Source: Planctomycetota bacterium (GTDB lineage: Bacteria > Planctomycetota > UBA1135 > GCA-002686595). From it: a stretch of 64,000 nucleotides of DNA. Numbering within the stretch: the stretch's first letter is position 1; every line of letters begins with the position of its first letter. Positions 46,946 through 55,461 of the stretch are shown here, one piece after another. The translations under genes and the position numbers were made by a program. Under the pieces are notes generated by a model that saw nothing but the letters and a program-made list of their open reading frames with translations, had not been told where the DNA came from and ran no database searches. The DNA is taken from NCBI GenBank assembly GCA_002686595.1, contig NYXZ01000108.1:1-64000 (forward strand), in the 5' to 3' direction.

Positions 46946-47380
46946 TTAGCGGGGAGAGGGTGCGCCCTGAGAGGCGAACTCCTTTTCGAGTTCCTTGTAG
47001 GTGTACTCGGATTGATCGTTGAAGCCGTCGAGTTGCAGATCGAGGTCGATGCGCCGGGCACCGACGAGCTTGATGCCCTGCATGCTGCGGGAGCCGCCGG
47101 TGGCCTGGTAGACGGCGAGCTGCTTTGATTCGGTGTCGACGAGGTACAAGAGGCTGGCCCCGGTCACATCGAGGCCCGTGACCGCGATCATGCTCCCGTT
47201 GGAGTCCGCCGTGGCGAAGGCCCCGGACATGGTGGGGGCGGGCCCGGAATCGGTTCCCGTGCCGCCATCGCCCCCGTCCTGGGGAGGCTGACCCGGCAGG
47301 TAGGCGAGGGCCAGGGCACTCAGGCACAGGATGGCGGCTACCACAGGTGTACTCTGGCGGAGCAGGGGGTTGGGTGACAT
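46946..47380 (-). CDS. Small secreted or membrane-anchored protein of unknown function
   Basis: 144 residues from the ATG at 47380, giving the signal/anchor segment TPVVAAILCLSALALAYLPG. A Gly/Asp-rich linker follows, then a beta-strand domain with LLYLVDTESKQLAVYQATG and RRIDLDLQLDGFND. The repeated residue pattern resembles a small beta-propeller blade or a structural scaffold. Related short proteins with a leading signal and this motif are seen in the phylum, but I cannot name a family. It sits 54 bp upstream of the helix-turn-helix membrane protein gene on the same strand. Confidence 0.55.
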   Translation of the reverse strand: MSPNPLLRQSTPVVAAILCLSALALAYLPGQPPQDGGDGGTGTDSGPAPTMSGAFATADSNGSMIAVTGLDVTGASLLYLVDTESKQLAVYQATGGSRSMQGIKLVGARRIDLDLQLDGFNDQSEYTYKELEKEFASQGAPSPR

Positions 47381-47513
47381 GGCGTTAGGGGTGTTGCTGG
47401 CTGCTGAAAAACGGCGGCGCCTCGGGCTGGGGCCCGGAAGGGGCTGCATATCCTACTGCCTGGTATCTGTTGCGCCAGAACTTGCCAATCCCCTGGGTCG
47501 GGAACCCGGCGCC

Positions 47514-48542
47514 TTACAGGCCCGCCAGATCGCCGGAAATCTCCTCCAAGAGGTCCTTCAGGGTGATCAGGCCCAGGGGCGCCTCGGCGCTGCCCACGCA
47601 GGCCAGGCGTTGGCCGCGCAGGCGCAGGCGGGCCAGGGCCGCATCCACACACAAATCCGGCTCCAGGAAAAGCAAGGGCCGCAGGCGGCCGGGGACAGCG
47701 GTCGGCGCTGCCTGGCTGCCATCCCCGTCCCCGCCGTCGGATCCGCCAGCACCGGCGGCCTGTTCTCGCTGGGCGATCAGGGCCTCTAGTTGGTGCACAT
47801 AACCGCTCACGCGGCCATCCCCATCCAGAACGGGGATGCGGCTGTAGGGACACTCGGCCAGGACCTCCCCCAGTTCACGGGTTCCCTGCCGCAGGAGCTG
47901 GATCTGCTCCCAGGGCACCATGATCGAGTCTATCGAGGTCCCCCGCAGGCGCAGGGCGTTGCGGGCCAGCCGTCCGGCGCCCTCCCCCAGGGCTCCGGTG
48001 CGTTCGCCCTCCGCCAGCATGTCGAGAACTGCTTGGCGGGCACCGAAGGTGGCGAAGTCCGGATTCCTCACACCCGAGAGGCGTTGAGCAAGGCCCGCCA
48101 AGAGGTGCAAAGGACGGGCCAGGGGCCAGTAGAACAGGCGTGAGAATGCCAGAAAAGGTGCCGCAGCTCCGCACAGGATGTGAGGACGACGACGAAACAG
48201 TTCCTTTGGCAGGGCTTCCGCCAGCAGGAACATCACCGGGCTGAGAAAGAGGGTGAGGATGATCTCATGGGCGGCCCGCGGTATGGCCAACACACCGAGC
48301 AAACTGCCGCTGGAGAGGGTCGCCGCCTCCACCGCCAGGTTGTTGCCAATCAAGACGGTGATCAGGAGGCCAGTTTCGTCGCGTAGCAGCCAACGCACAA
48401 GGCGCCAGCGGCGGTGGCCGGCGCGCGCTTCCATGTCCACGCGAATGCGACTCAGGGAGTAGAAGCCCGTCTCCACACCTGAGTAGAGGGCCGCAGCCAC
48501 CACAGACAGCCCCAGAAGCACGAGGGTCCCGGCGAAGCTCAT
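47514..48542 (-). CDS. CNNM/DUF21 and CBS-domain membrane protein
   Basis: 342 residues. The N-terminal DUF21 membrane domain (about 1-160) begins LVLLGLSVVAAALYSGVETGFYSLSRIRV. It has the typical ITVLIGNNLAVEAATLSS and LLAEALPKELFRRRP. A tandem CBS pair follows, with a Gly/Asp/Ser insert near residue 265. The C-terminal CorC/HlyC domain is missing, unlike the next gene. Members move or sense Mg2+/Co2+ ions. It overlaps the upstream paralogue by 4 bp (ATGA). Confidence 0.87.
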   Translation of the reverse strand: MSFAGTLVLLGLSVVAAALYSGVETGFYSLSRIRVDMEARAGHRRWRLVRWLLRDETGLLITVLIGNNLAVEAATLSSGSLLGVLAIPRAAHEIILTLFLSPVMFLLAEALPKELFRRRPHILCGAAAPFLAFSRLFYWPLARPLHLLAGLAQRLSGVRNPDFATFGARQAVLDMLAEGERTGALGEGAGRLARNALRLRGTSIDSIMVPWEQIQLLRQGTRELGEVLAECPYSRIPVLDGDGRVSGYVHQLEALIAQREQAAGAGGSDGGDGDGSQAAPTAVPGRLRPLLFLEPDLCVDAALARLRLRGQRLACVGSAEAPLGLITLKDLLEEISGDLAGL

Positions 48543-49753
48543 CGCTCCTCCTCGCGCAGGACACGCAGATCAACCTCGTGTACCCGGCGCCCGCGCATTT
48601 CATTCACCACCAGTTCCAAGCCGCCCGCACTGACCCGATCTCCCGCCCGGGGCATGCGGCCGAGCAGGGCCAGCACCAATCCCGCCACGGTCTCGAACTC
48701 ACGGGGCACCAGTTTGCGTCCGAAGAGCTCGTTCCAGTCGCGGATGGAGAGTTGGCCCGAAACCCTAAAACGCCCCTCGCCCAGGGGTACCACCGCCGGT
48801 CGGCGACCCTCCTCTTCCGTGCGCAGGTCCCCCACCAGCTCCTCAAAAACGTCCTCCACGGTGACGATGCCCGCCGTCCCGCCCCACTCGTCCACCACCA
48901 CCGCTTCCGAAGTCCGGTCCTCGCGGAAGGTGTCCAACAGGTCCAGGGCCGAGGCCACTTCAGGTACGAATTTGACGGGCATCACCAACTGGTCAACTGG
49001 CCGCTCGGGCCAGCGCAGAAGATCCCTGACCTTGACGCAGCCAAGTACGCGATCGATGCCTCCGTCCACCACCGGAAGCCATGAGCGGCGTTCTTCAATG
49101 GCCTGGGAAATAGCGGGCGAGGCATCCTCCGCCGCCAGGTCCAGGGCGGTGATATCGACCCGCGGCGTCATGATTTCCCGCACGCGGATACTGTCGAGCT
49201 CGACAATTTCCGCCAGGAGGTCAGCCTCATCGGCCAGCAGGTCCTCGCCGGCGCTGCGCTCGAGAACCTCAGCCAAGGCTTCTGTGGTGATCCCCTGCTC
49301 CGGTTTGCCGGCCTCTCCGAGGGCGCGCAGGATGACCTCTATGACGGCGTTGGCGGCGCGGCGCGCAGGGGCCAGGATCTGGACCACTGCCGCCAGCGGC
49401 AGCGCCGTGAAGCGCGCCACGGCGCGGGGCGCCCGCAGGCCCAGGGTCTTGGGCAGGATCTCGCCGCACAGGACAATGGCCAGCAGAGCAACTGCCGCGG
49501 CGGCCAGGGGACTCCAGCCTGCGCCGGCGGCCAAACGTGGCACGAGGGCGAAGAAGACCAAGTTGACCACCAAGTTGCCCAGCAGTACAGAAACCAGCAA
49601 GTCCCGCGGATGCTCTAGCAGCTGCTTGGCCCGGGGCCCGGCGTTTTCCTGATCCTCTGGCCCCAGAGAAAAGAGGGCGGCCTCGGAGGCCGCGAAAAAG
49701 GCCGAAACCGTCAACAGCGAGAGGGCCACTCCGACGGGCAGAAAAGCCTCCAT
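48539..49753 (-). CDS. CNNM/DUF21, CBS and CorC/HlyC-domain membrane protein
   Basis: 404 residues. DUF21 helices (VALSLLTVSAFFAASEAALFSL, VSVLLGNLVVNLVFFALV) and GEILPKTLGLRAP come first. CBS domains (VREIMTPRVDITALD, SWLPVVDGGIDRVLGCVKV) follow. The C-terminal CorC/HlyC domain (AVVVDEWGGTAGIVTVEDVFEELVGD and the final WNELFGRKL ... fold) is intact. Proposed role: Mg2+/Co2+ handling. Its ATG overlaps the histidine kinase stop (TGATG), and it overlaps the next paralogue, so three membrane genes are coupled. Confidence 0.9.
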   Translation of the reverse strand: MEAFLPVGVALSLLTVSAFFAASEAALFSLGPEDQENAGPRAKQLLEHPRDLLVSVLLGNLVVNLVFFALVPRLAAGAGWSPLAAAAVALLAIVLCGEILPKTLGLRAPRAVARFTALPLAAVVQILAPARRAANAVIEVILRALGEAGKPEQGITTEALAEVLERSAGEDLLADEADLLAEIVELDSIRVREIMTPRVDITALDLAAEDASPAISQAIEERRSWLPVVDGGIDRVLGCVKVRDLLRWPERPVDQLVMPVKFVPEVASALDLLDTFREDRTSEAVVVDEWGGTAGIVTVEDVFEELVGDLRTEEEGRRPAVVPLGEGRFRVSGQLSIRDWNELFGRKLVPREFETVAGLVLALLGRMPRAGDRVSAGGLELVVNEMRGRRVHEVDLRVLREEER

Positions 49754-51408
49754 CAGACCGTGCCTCCCGTCTGGCCCGCGTCACGGGCCGTGCCATCAGT
49801 CACAATCCGCGTGGGTTGCTCTCCATCAGCGGCCCCCGCCAAGGGCAGGCGCACCTCGACCCGAAAGCCAGCACCGGGGCTGCTGGCCAGGCGCACCTCG
49901 CCGCCGTGATCAGCCGCCACCTGGTGCACGATGGCCAGGCCGAGACCGCTGCCGCGTCCGCTGTCATCGGTGGTGAAGAAGAGGTCCGGGGCCCGGGCCA
50001 GGAGTTCTTCCGCCAACCCCGGTCCGTTGTCCGCCACCACCAGATGGAGTTGCTGGCCGCGGCGCTCGACTGAAATGTCCACGCGCGGCGCTGGGGCAGC
50101 CGCCTTCGCCTCAGCCGCTGGCACGCTCTCAAACGCGTCCAGGGCATTGGCCAGCAGGTTGAGCACCGCCTGGCCAAGTTCGTTGGCCTCGCCCAGGATG
50201 GGTGGCATGGCGCGCAGGGCTCCCAGCGCCGCCTCCCCTCGTTCCGCGCCCACCGTGAGCACCAGCTCCACGCCCAGGGCCCGAGCCCGGTGGGCCACCA
50301 GGGCCAGCGAGTCTTCCACCGGTCCGGCCAGGGAGATGGGCTCCGGCTGGGTGCGGCGCGGCGTGAAACGCAGCAGCTTGCCCACGGTCTGCCCGATGCG
50401 TTCCAGGCCGGAACGCAAGAGGGCGTGGTAGCGGCGCCGACCCTCGCCCTCTACCTGGCCCGTGTCCAGGGCTTCCACGGCATTCAGCAAGCCCCCCAGG
50501 GGGTTGTTGATCTCGTGGGCGATGCCCGCGGCCAACTCGCCTGTGGCCGCCAGGCGGCGCTGGGTCATGGCCGCCGCTTCCGCTGCCCGGGCTTGGGCCG
50601 TGGCCCGACGCACTTCCGCCTGCAGCGCCGCATCGTGGCCTTCGATGCGCTCCGCCATGGAGTTGAAGGTGCCCATCAGGCTGGCGATTTCACCGTGTAG
50701 GCGCGGCGGCTTGACGCGGGCGGAAAAGTCGCCGTCGCTGACCCGGCGTGCGGTGCCGGCCAGGGCTTGGACGGGGCTCAGCACGAAACGCCGCAGACCC
50801 GTGAATGTGACCCAGGTCATGAGCAGGGTCGAAAACAGAAAGGCCGGCAGCAAACTGGTGAACAGCTCGCCGCGGTCCACGGTACTCGGATAGGGAAACC
50901 AGCAACCGCCCCAGGCACCCAGGTTGTCGTCGCCGTCCCGCTCTCCATGGCTGAGCAGGTCGCGGGCGGGTGTTCCCGGGGGAAAGATCGGCAGGGCCAA
51001 TCCGCCGGCGGCAGCCCTGGAGAGCCCCGAGTCGGCGGCCGCGGCGATGGCCCGCAGGACCTCCTGGCGGGGAAAGTCCCCCTCGCGTTGGCCGCTGCCC
51101 AGGGGGTTGAGCCAAACGCCCTGGGGTTGGATGTCACCGGCCTCGTCGCTGGTCCAGGCGCGGCCCAGGATGACCGCATCCGGAAAGTGGCGCCAATAGG
51201 GCCAACGCAGGATCTCGGCCACATTGAGTTCGCCCCCGGGTTCGATGGAGGCGCGCATGGTGTACTCGACAAAACCGGCCAGTTCCCGGGCCAGCTCCAG
51301 CCGATCGGCGGCCATCTTGCGCGTCAAGAGGCCCAGGCCGGCGCCGAAGACCGAGAGGTTCACTCCCGCCACCAGCAGCAACACGCCCAACCGCAGGGGC
51401 ACCCTCAC
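49753..51408 (-). CDS. Sensor histidine kinase
   Basis: 551 residues from a GTG. An N-terminal membrane helix (LGVLLLVAGVNLSVFGAGLGLL), an extracytoplasmic sensor of about 150 residues, and a second helix (LLPAFLFSTLLMTWVTF) come first. A HAMP linker (about 207-260), a HisKA domain with the phospho-acceptor His298 in GIAHEINNPLGG, and the ATPase follow. The ATPase has N box NLLANALDAFE, G1 VADNGPGLA and G2 GRGSGLGLAIVH. It resembles NtrB-type kinases. No response regulator is adjacent. Its position between the secretion ATPases and the ion-transport-like pair is unusual. Confidence 0.93.
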   Translation of the reverse strand: MRVPLRLGVLLLVAGVNLSVFGAGLGLLTRKMAADRLELARELAGFVEYTMRASIEPGGELNVAEILRWPYWRHFPDAVILGRAWTSDEAGDIQPQGVWLNPLGSGQREGDFPRQEVLRAIAAAADSGLSRAAAGGLALPIFPPGTPARDLLSHGERDGDDNLGAWGGCWFPYPSTVDRGELFTSLLPAFLFSTLLMTWVTFTGLRRFVLSPVQALAGTARRVSDGDFSARVKPPRLHGEIASLMGTFNSMAERIEGHDAALQAEVRRATAQARAAEAAAMTQRRLAATGELAAGIAHEINNPLGGLLNAVEALDTGQVEGEGRRRYHALLRSGLERIGQTVGKLLRFTPRRTQPEPISLAGPVEDSLALVAHRARALGVELVLTVGAERGEAALGALRAMPPILGEANELGQAVLNLLANALDAFESVPAAEAKAAAPAPRVDISVERRGQQLHLVVADNGPGLAEELLARAPDLFFTTDDSGRGSGLGLAIVHQVAADHGGEVRLASSPGAGFRVEVRLPLAGAADGEQPTRIVTDGTARDAGQTGGTV

Positions 51409-51445
51409 GACCTCTGTCCTGGTTCCGGTACAGGTGGCGCGTGCA

Positions 51446-52600
51446 TCAGACGGAACCCAGCTGTCCCATGATTTCCATCAGGGGCATGAAAAGGGCCACG
51501 ACGATAAAGCCCACGAAGCCGGCCATGACGAGCAAGAGGGCCGGTTCCAGCAGCTTGAACATGGCGTCAATGCGCCGTTCCAGTTGCACCTCATAGGCGT
51601 CGGCCACCTTGAGCAACATGCGGTCGAGCTCGCCGGTTTCCTCGCCCACATCAACCATGTTGACGACCAGGTCATCAAAGAGCCCGGTGTCCCCCATGGG
51701 ACGGGCGATGCCCTCGCCTTCGCGCACGGTACGGCGAATGTCCTCGACGCCGGCCATCAGGACTTCGTTCTGCGTTGCGTCGCGCACGATGCCCAGGGCG
51801 TCGAGGTGCGGCACACCGGCTTCGATCAGGGTGCCGAAGGTGCGGGCGAAGGTCGCCACCAAGGAACGCGAGACCACGGCCCCGAGCCCCGGCAGCTTGA
51901 GCAGCAGGGAGTGCATGCGGTAGCGGTAGTCGCCGCCCCGGCGCATCAGGACACCATGGAGGAAGAGCAAGAGCAGCGGCGTGCCGAAGACCAGATACCA
52001 CCACTTGATCATGAAGGCCGAGAGGTCCAACAGCAACTGCGTGACACCGGGCAGGGTGATGCCGAAGGAGGTGAAGATTTCCTCGAACTTGGGGATCACG
52101 AAGACTATCACGGCGCTGACCACGGAGAGGGCCACGACGACGATCACGCTCGGGTAGATCATGGCGCCCTTGACCCGCGAGCGGATCTCCGCCGCCCGTT
52201 CCCGGAAGGTGGCCAGACGATTCAGAATGCGATCGAGTACACCACCGGCTTCACCGGCGCGCACCATGCTCGAATAGAACTGGTCGAAGATGGTATCGAA
52301 CTTGCCCATGGCCTCGGACAGGGGCGTGCCGCCGGAGACATCCTCCACCAGACTGCGCAGCACATCCTTGAAGGGGCCGGGTTTGGTCTGGCCTTCGAGA
52401 ATGGTGAGGGCCTTGACCACGGGGATGCCGGCTTCCGAGAGGGTGGCCAGTTGAATGGTGAAGTCCGATACCAGTTGGGCTTTGACGCGCCCCGTACGAA
52501 TGGGGCGCGTGGGGCGTCCGGAGCCGCCTGCTCCAGTAGCGGGGGCAGCGGGTGCCCCCGACTCGGCGCGCGGTGTGTTCCTGCGTATTTTCTTGGCCAT
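51446..52600 (-). CDS. Type II secretion/type IV pilus inner-membrane protein GspF/PilC
   Basis: 384 residues with the duplicated T2SSF domain. The first copy (about 45-165) is FTIQLATLSEAGIPVVKALTILEG and the second is around GTLIEAGVPHLDALGIV. Three membrane helices include VIVVVALSVVSAVIVFVIPKF. It is the platform that the cytoplasmic ATPases push on. The gene lies directly downstream of two PilB-type ATPases and PilT, so it is their natural partner. The 38-bp gap to the kinase gene allows co-transcription. Confidence 0.93.
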   Translation of the reverse strand: MAKKIRRNTPRAESGAPAAPATGAGGSGRPTRPIRTGRVKAQLVSDFTIQLATLSEAGIPVVKALTILEGQTKPGPFKDVLRSLVEDVSGGTPLSEAMGKFDTIFDQFYSSMVRAGEAGGVLDRILNRLATFRERAAEIRSRVKGAMIYPSVIVVVALSVVSAVIVFVIPKFEEIFTSFGITLPGVTQLLLDLSAFMIKWWYLVFGTPLLLLFLHGVLMRRGGDYRYRMHSLLLKLPGLGAVVSRSLVATFARTFGTLIEAGVPHLDALGIVRDATQNEVLMAGVEDIRRTVREGEGIARPMGDTGLFDDLVVNMVDVGEETGELDRMLLKVADAYEVQLERRIDAMFKLLEPALLLVMAGFVGFIVVALFMPLMEIMGQLGSV

Positions 52601-52676
52601 GGTTTCTGGGCGGGACTCTACCCCCCGACGGGGATGGGGAACAGTAACAGGGCAGACAAGATCCTGCCTAACAACC

Positions 52677-54359
52677 TCAGACTCCGGTTTCCCGCAACAC
52701 TTCCTCGATGGTGCTGCGCCCCTCGGTCACCATGCGCAAGCCACTTTCGCGCAGGGTACGCATGCCACCGGCGATGGCCTTGCGGCGCAACACCTCGGAT
52801 GAGTCCCCGTCGAGGATGGCCGTGCGCAGTTGTTGATCAACGCGCATGACCTCAAAAATGCCCACGCGCCCGCGGTAGCCCGTGTGGTGGCACTCCTCGC
52901 AGCCCTTGCCGTAGTAGAAGGATGTGCCGCGCAGGGCTTCCCCATGGGGACCGAGCTGCATCAGCACTTCCTCGTCCGGCTCATAGGCCGTGGAACAGTT
53001 GGCGCAGATAGTACGCAGCAACCTCTGGGCCACCACCGCCTCCAGGGTGGCAGTAATAAGGAAGGGCGCCACGCCCATGTCCACCAGGCGTGTAACCGTA
53101 CTCGGAGCATCGTTGGTGTGTACGGTCGAAAAAACCAGGTGGCCGGTCAGGCTGGCCTCAACGGCCACGGCGGCGGTCTCCGGATCGCGCACCTCTCCGA
53201 TCAGGATCATGTCCGGGTCCTGGCGCAGGACCGTGCGCAGGACCGCCGCATAGGTCACGCCGATATCCTCGTTGACCGGCACCTGCACGATGCCCTCGAT
53301 GTCGTACTCCACCGGATCCTCGGTGGTGATGATCTTGATCTCCGGCCGACTGGCCTCGGTCAGCATGGCGTAGAGGGTGGTGGTCTTGCCGGAACCGGTG
53401 GGGCCCGTGACCAGGATGATGCCGTGGGGCAAACTCGTCAGGGCGCGCAGCTCTTCCTCTTCCGTGGGCCCCAGGCCGAGGGCCGGCAGGCTGAGGTTCA
53501 CTGCGCTGCGGTCCAAGACGCGCATGACGCAACCCTCGCCTGAAACGCTCGGGAGCGTGGCCACGCGCAGGTCCACCGGGCGGCCATCGATGGATAGCTC
53601 GATGCGCCCATCCTGGGGCAGTCGCGTTTCGGTGATATCCAAGTCGCTCATGACCTTGATGCGGCTGACCAGAGGCAGGGCCAGGTGCGCCGGCGGGGCT
53701 TCCACCTCGAAGAGCGAGCCATCCACGCGATAACGGATCCGGAAACTGTCCTCGAAGACTTCGAAGTGCACATCGCTGGCGCGGTCCCGCACGGCGCGGT
53801 GCAGGAGCGAGTTCAACAGACGCACCACCGGTAGACTGGCGGCGGCGGACTCCGGATCCGCATCACTGGTGGCGCTGGCGGCGGCGGCGATGGCATCGGC
53901 CAGGGAAGCTTCCTCGCCGTAGTGCTCGCTGACCTTGGCCCGCAGCGCCTGTTCCTCCGCCACGGCCCCGCGCACTTCCATGCCGGTGGTGAACGAAAGG
54001 TCCTGCAACACGGCCGTGTTGAGCGGATCCGCCAGGGCCACGGTCAGGATGCTGCCCTCCAGGCGCAGGGGCAACACGCAGTAGGTGTGAGCCGTGGAGC
54101 TATCGACCAACTCCAGGGCCTCGTCCATGGGCGTGCCCGAGGTCAAGTCCACGGTTTCCATGCCCGCTTGCACGGCCAGGGCACCGCTCACATCACCGGC
54201 GGAGCAGTGGCCCAGTTCAACGAGGCACTGGCCGATCAAGCCACCGTGCTTGCGCTGCTCTTCCAGGCCCTCCTGGACCTGCCCCTCCCGCACAGCGCCA
54301 CGCTCCTTGAGGATCTGGCCCAGCAGGCGTCGGCCCCCGGCCGTGTCGGTTGCGCTCAC
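52677..54359 (-). CDS. Type II secretion/type IV pilus assembly ATPase (GspE/PilB), second copy
   Basis: 560 residues. An N-terminal MshEN-like domain is followed by the ATPase core. Walker A is GPTGSGKT (319-326), and the Asp box and Walker B are in DMILIGEVRDPETA. The His box is in LVFSTVHTNDA. A tetracysteine zinc motif, CANC ... CEECHHTGYRGR, is typical of assembly ATPases. It drives pseudopilus or pilus extension. Its start overlaps the pilT stop by 4 bp. It differs in sequence from the other copy 1 kb upstream, so the two may serve different fibres. Confidence 0.94.
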   Translation of the reverse strand: MSATDTAGGRRLLGQILKERGAVREGQVQEGLEEQRKHGGLIGQCLVELGHCSAGDVSGALAVQAGMETVDLTSGTPMDEALELVDSSTAHTYCVLPLRLEGSILTVALADPLNTAVLQDLSFTTGMEVRGAVAEEQALRAKVSEHYGEEASLADAIAAAASATSDADPESAAASLPVVRLLNSLLHRAVRDRASDVHFEVFEDSFRIRYRVDGSLFEVEAPPAHLALPLVSRIKVMSDLDITETRLPQDGRIELSIDGRPVDLRVATLPSVSGEGCVMRVLDRSAVNLSLPALGLGPTEEEELRALTSLPHGIILVTGPTGSGKTTTLYAMLTEASRPEIKIITTEDPVEYDIEGIVQVPVNEDIGVTYAAVLRTVLRQDPDMILIGEVRDPETAAVAVEASLTGHLVFSTVHTNDAPSTVTRLVDMGVAPFLITATLEAVVAQRLLRTICANCSTAYEPDEEVLMQLGPHGEALRGTSFYYGKGCEECHHTGYRGRVGIFEVMRVDQQLRTAILDGDSSEVLRRKAIAGGMRTLRESGLRMVTEGRSTIEEVLRETGV

Positions 54360-55408
54360 AGGCGCGCCTCCAGGTCCCGCGGATCTTGACTGCCCTCCAG
54401 GGCGCTCTCACGGCTGATACGCCCGGCCTGTACCAGGTCGTAGAGGAAGTCGTCCATGGTGACCATGCCCGTCCGGCGCGAGGTCTGGATGGTCGACTGG
54501 ATTTTGTTCGTCTCGTTCTTGCGGATCAAGTTGCCGATGGCGTTGTTGTTGATCATCACCTCAAAGGCCGCCGCGCGCCCCTTGCCATCCGCGGTGGGCA
54601 GTAGGATCTGGGAGATGACCGCCACCAAGGAGACGCTCAACTGGGCGCGGATCTGTTCCTGCTGGTTGGCCGGGAAGGCGTCGACGATGCGGTTGACGGT
54701 GCGCGCGCTGCCGGTGGTGTGCAGCGTGCCAAAGACCAGGTGTCCGGTTTCGGCGGCGGTGATAGCAGCGGAGATTGTCTCCAAGTCGCGCATCTCACCC
54801 AACAAGATCACATCTGGGTCCTGGCGCAGGACGCGCCGCATGGCCTCGGGGAAGCCATCCACATCGGCGCCGATCTCGCGCTGGGTGACCACGCCCTGAC
54901 CATGGCTGTGGTAGTACTCGATGGGATCCTCAATGGTGACGATGTGCCGCTCCTGGTTCTGGTTGATCCAATCCACCATGGAAGCCAGGGTGGTCGTCTT
55001 GCCTGAGCCCGTGGGACCGGTGACCAGGATCAAGCCGCGCGGACGCTTGAGGAGCTCTATACAGGTCTCCGGGAGTCCGATTTGATCGAAGGTGAGCAGG
55101 CGCGAGGGAATCAGACGCAGGATCGCCGTGTAGCGGCCACGTTGGCGCAGAACGCTGATGCGAAAGCGGTTGCCGTCGGTGTGGGCCAAGCCGAAGTCGG
55201 TGGTGCCGCCTTCCTCCGCCTCGCGCCAGTGGCGCTCGTCACAGAGTTCGCGACAGAGGCTCTCCACATCCTCATCCGTGAGCACCTCGCTCCCCATGGA
55301 GACCAAGCCACCATGGATGCGCGCCACCGGTGCCCGCCCCGGGTTAAGGTGCAGGTCGGAGGCACCGACTTCGATGGCCATGGTCATCAGTTGCTGGGAG
55401 CGGGTCAT
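54356..55408 (-). CDS. pilT: Twitching-motility retraction ATPase PilT
   Basis: 350 residues, the usual size. Walker A is GPTGSGKTTT (131-140), Walker B is in DVILLGEMRDLETI, and the His box is in HLVFGTLHTTGSA. The PilT-specific C-terminal motif AIRNLIRE is represented by AIGNLIRK. There is no tetracysteine domain, unlike its neighbours. It pulls pilin subunits out of the fibre, so a dynamic pilus is expected and not only secretion. Transcription runs from the upstream PilB-like gene through this one. Confidence 0.94.
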   Translation of the reverse strand: MTRSQQLMTMAIEVGASDLHLNPGRAPVARIHGGLVSMGSEVLTDEDVESLCRELCDERHWREAEEGGTTDFGLAHTDGNRFRISVLRQRGRYTAILRLIPSRLLTFDQIGLPETCIELLKRPRGLILVTGPTGSGKTTTLASMVDWINQNQERHIVTIEDPIEYYHSHGQGVVTQREIGADVDGFPEAMRRVLRQDPDVILLGEMRDLETISAAITAAETGHLVFGTLHTTGSARTVNRIVDAFPANQQEQIRAQLSVSLVAVISQILLPTADGKGRAAAFEVMINNNAIGNLIRKNETNKIQSTIQTSRRTGMVTMDDFLYDLVQAGRISRESALEGSQDPRDLEARL

Positions 55409-55461
55409 GACATATCCTCAACGTGGGGGCCTGGGATTAGTGTATTCGACATGGGTCAGAT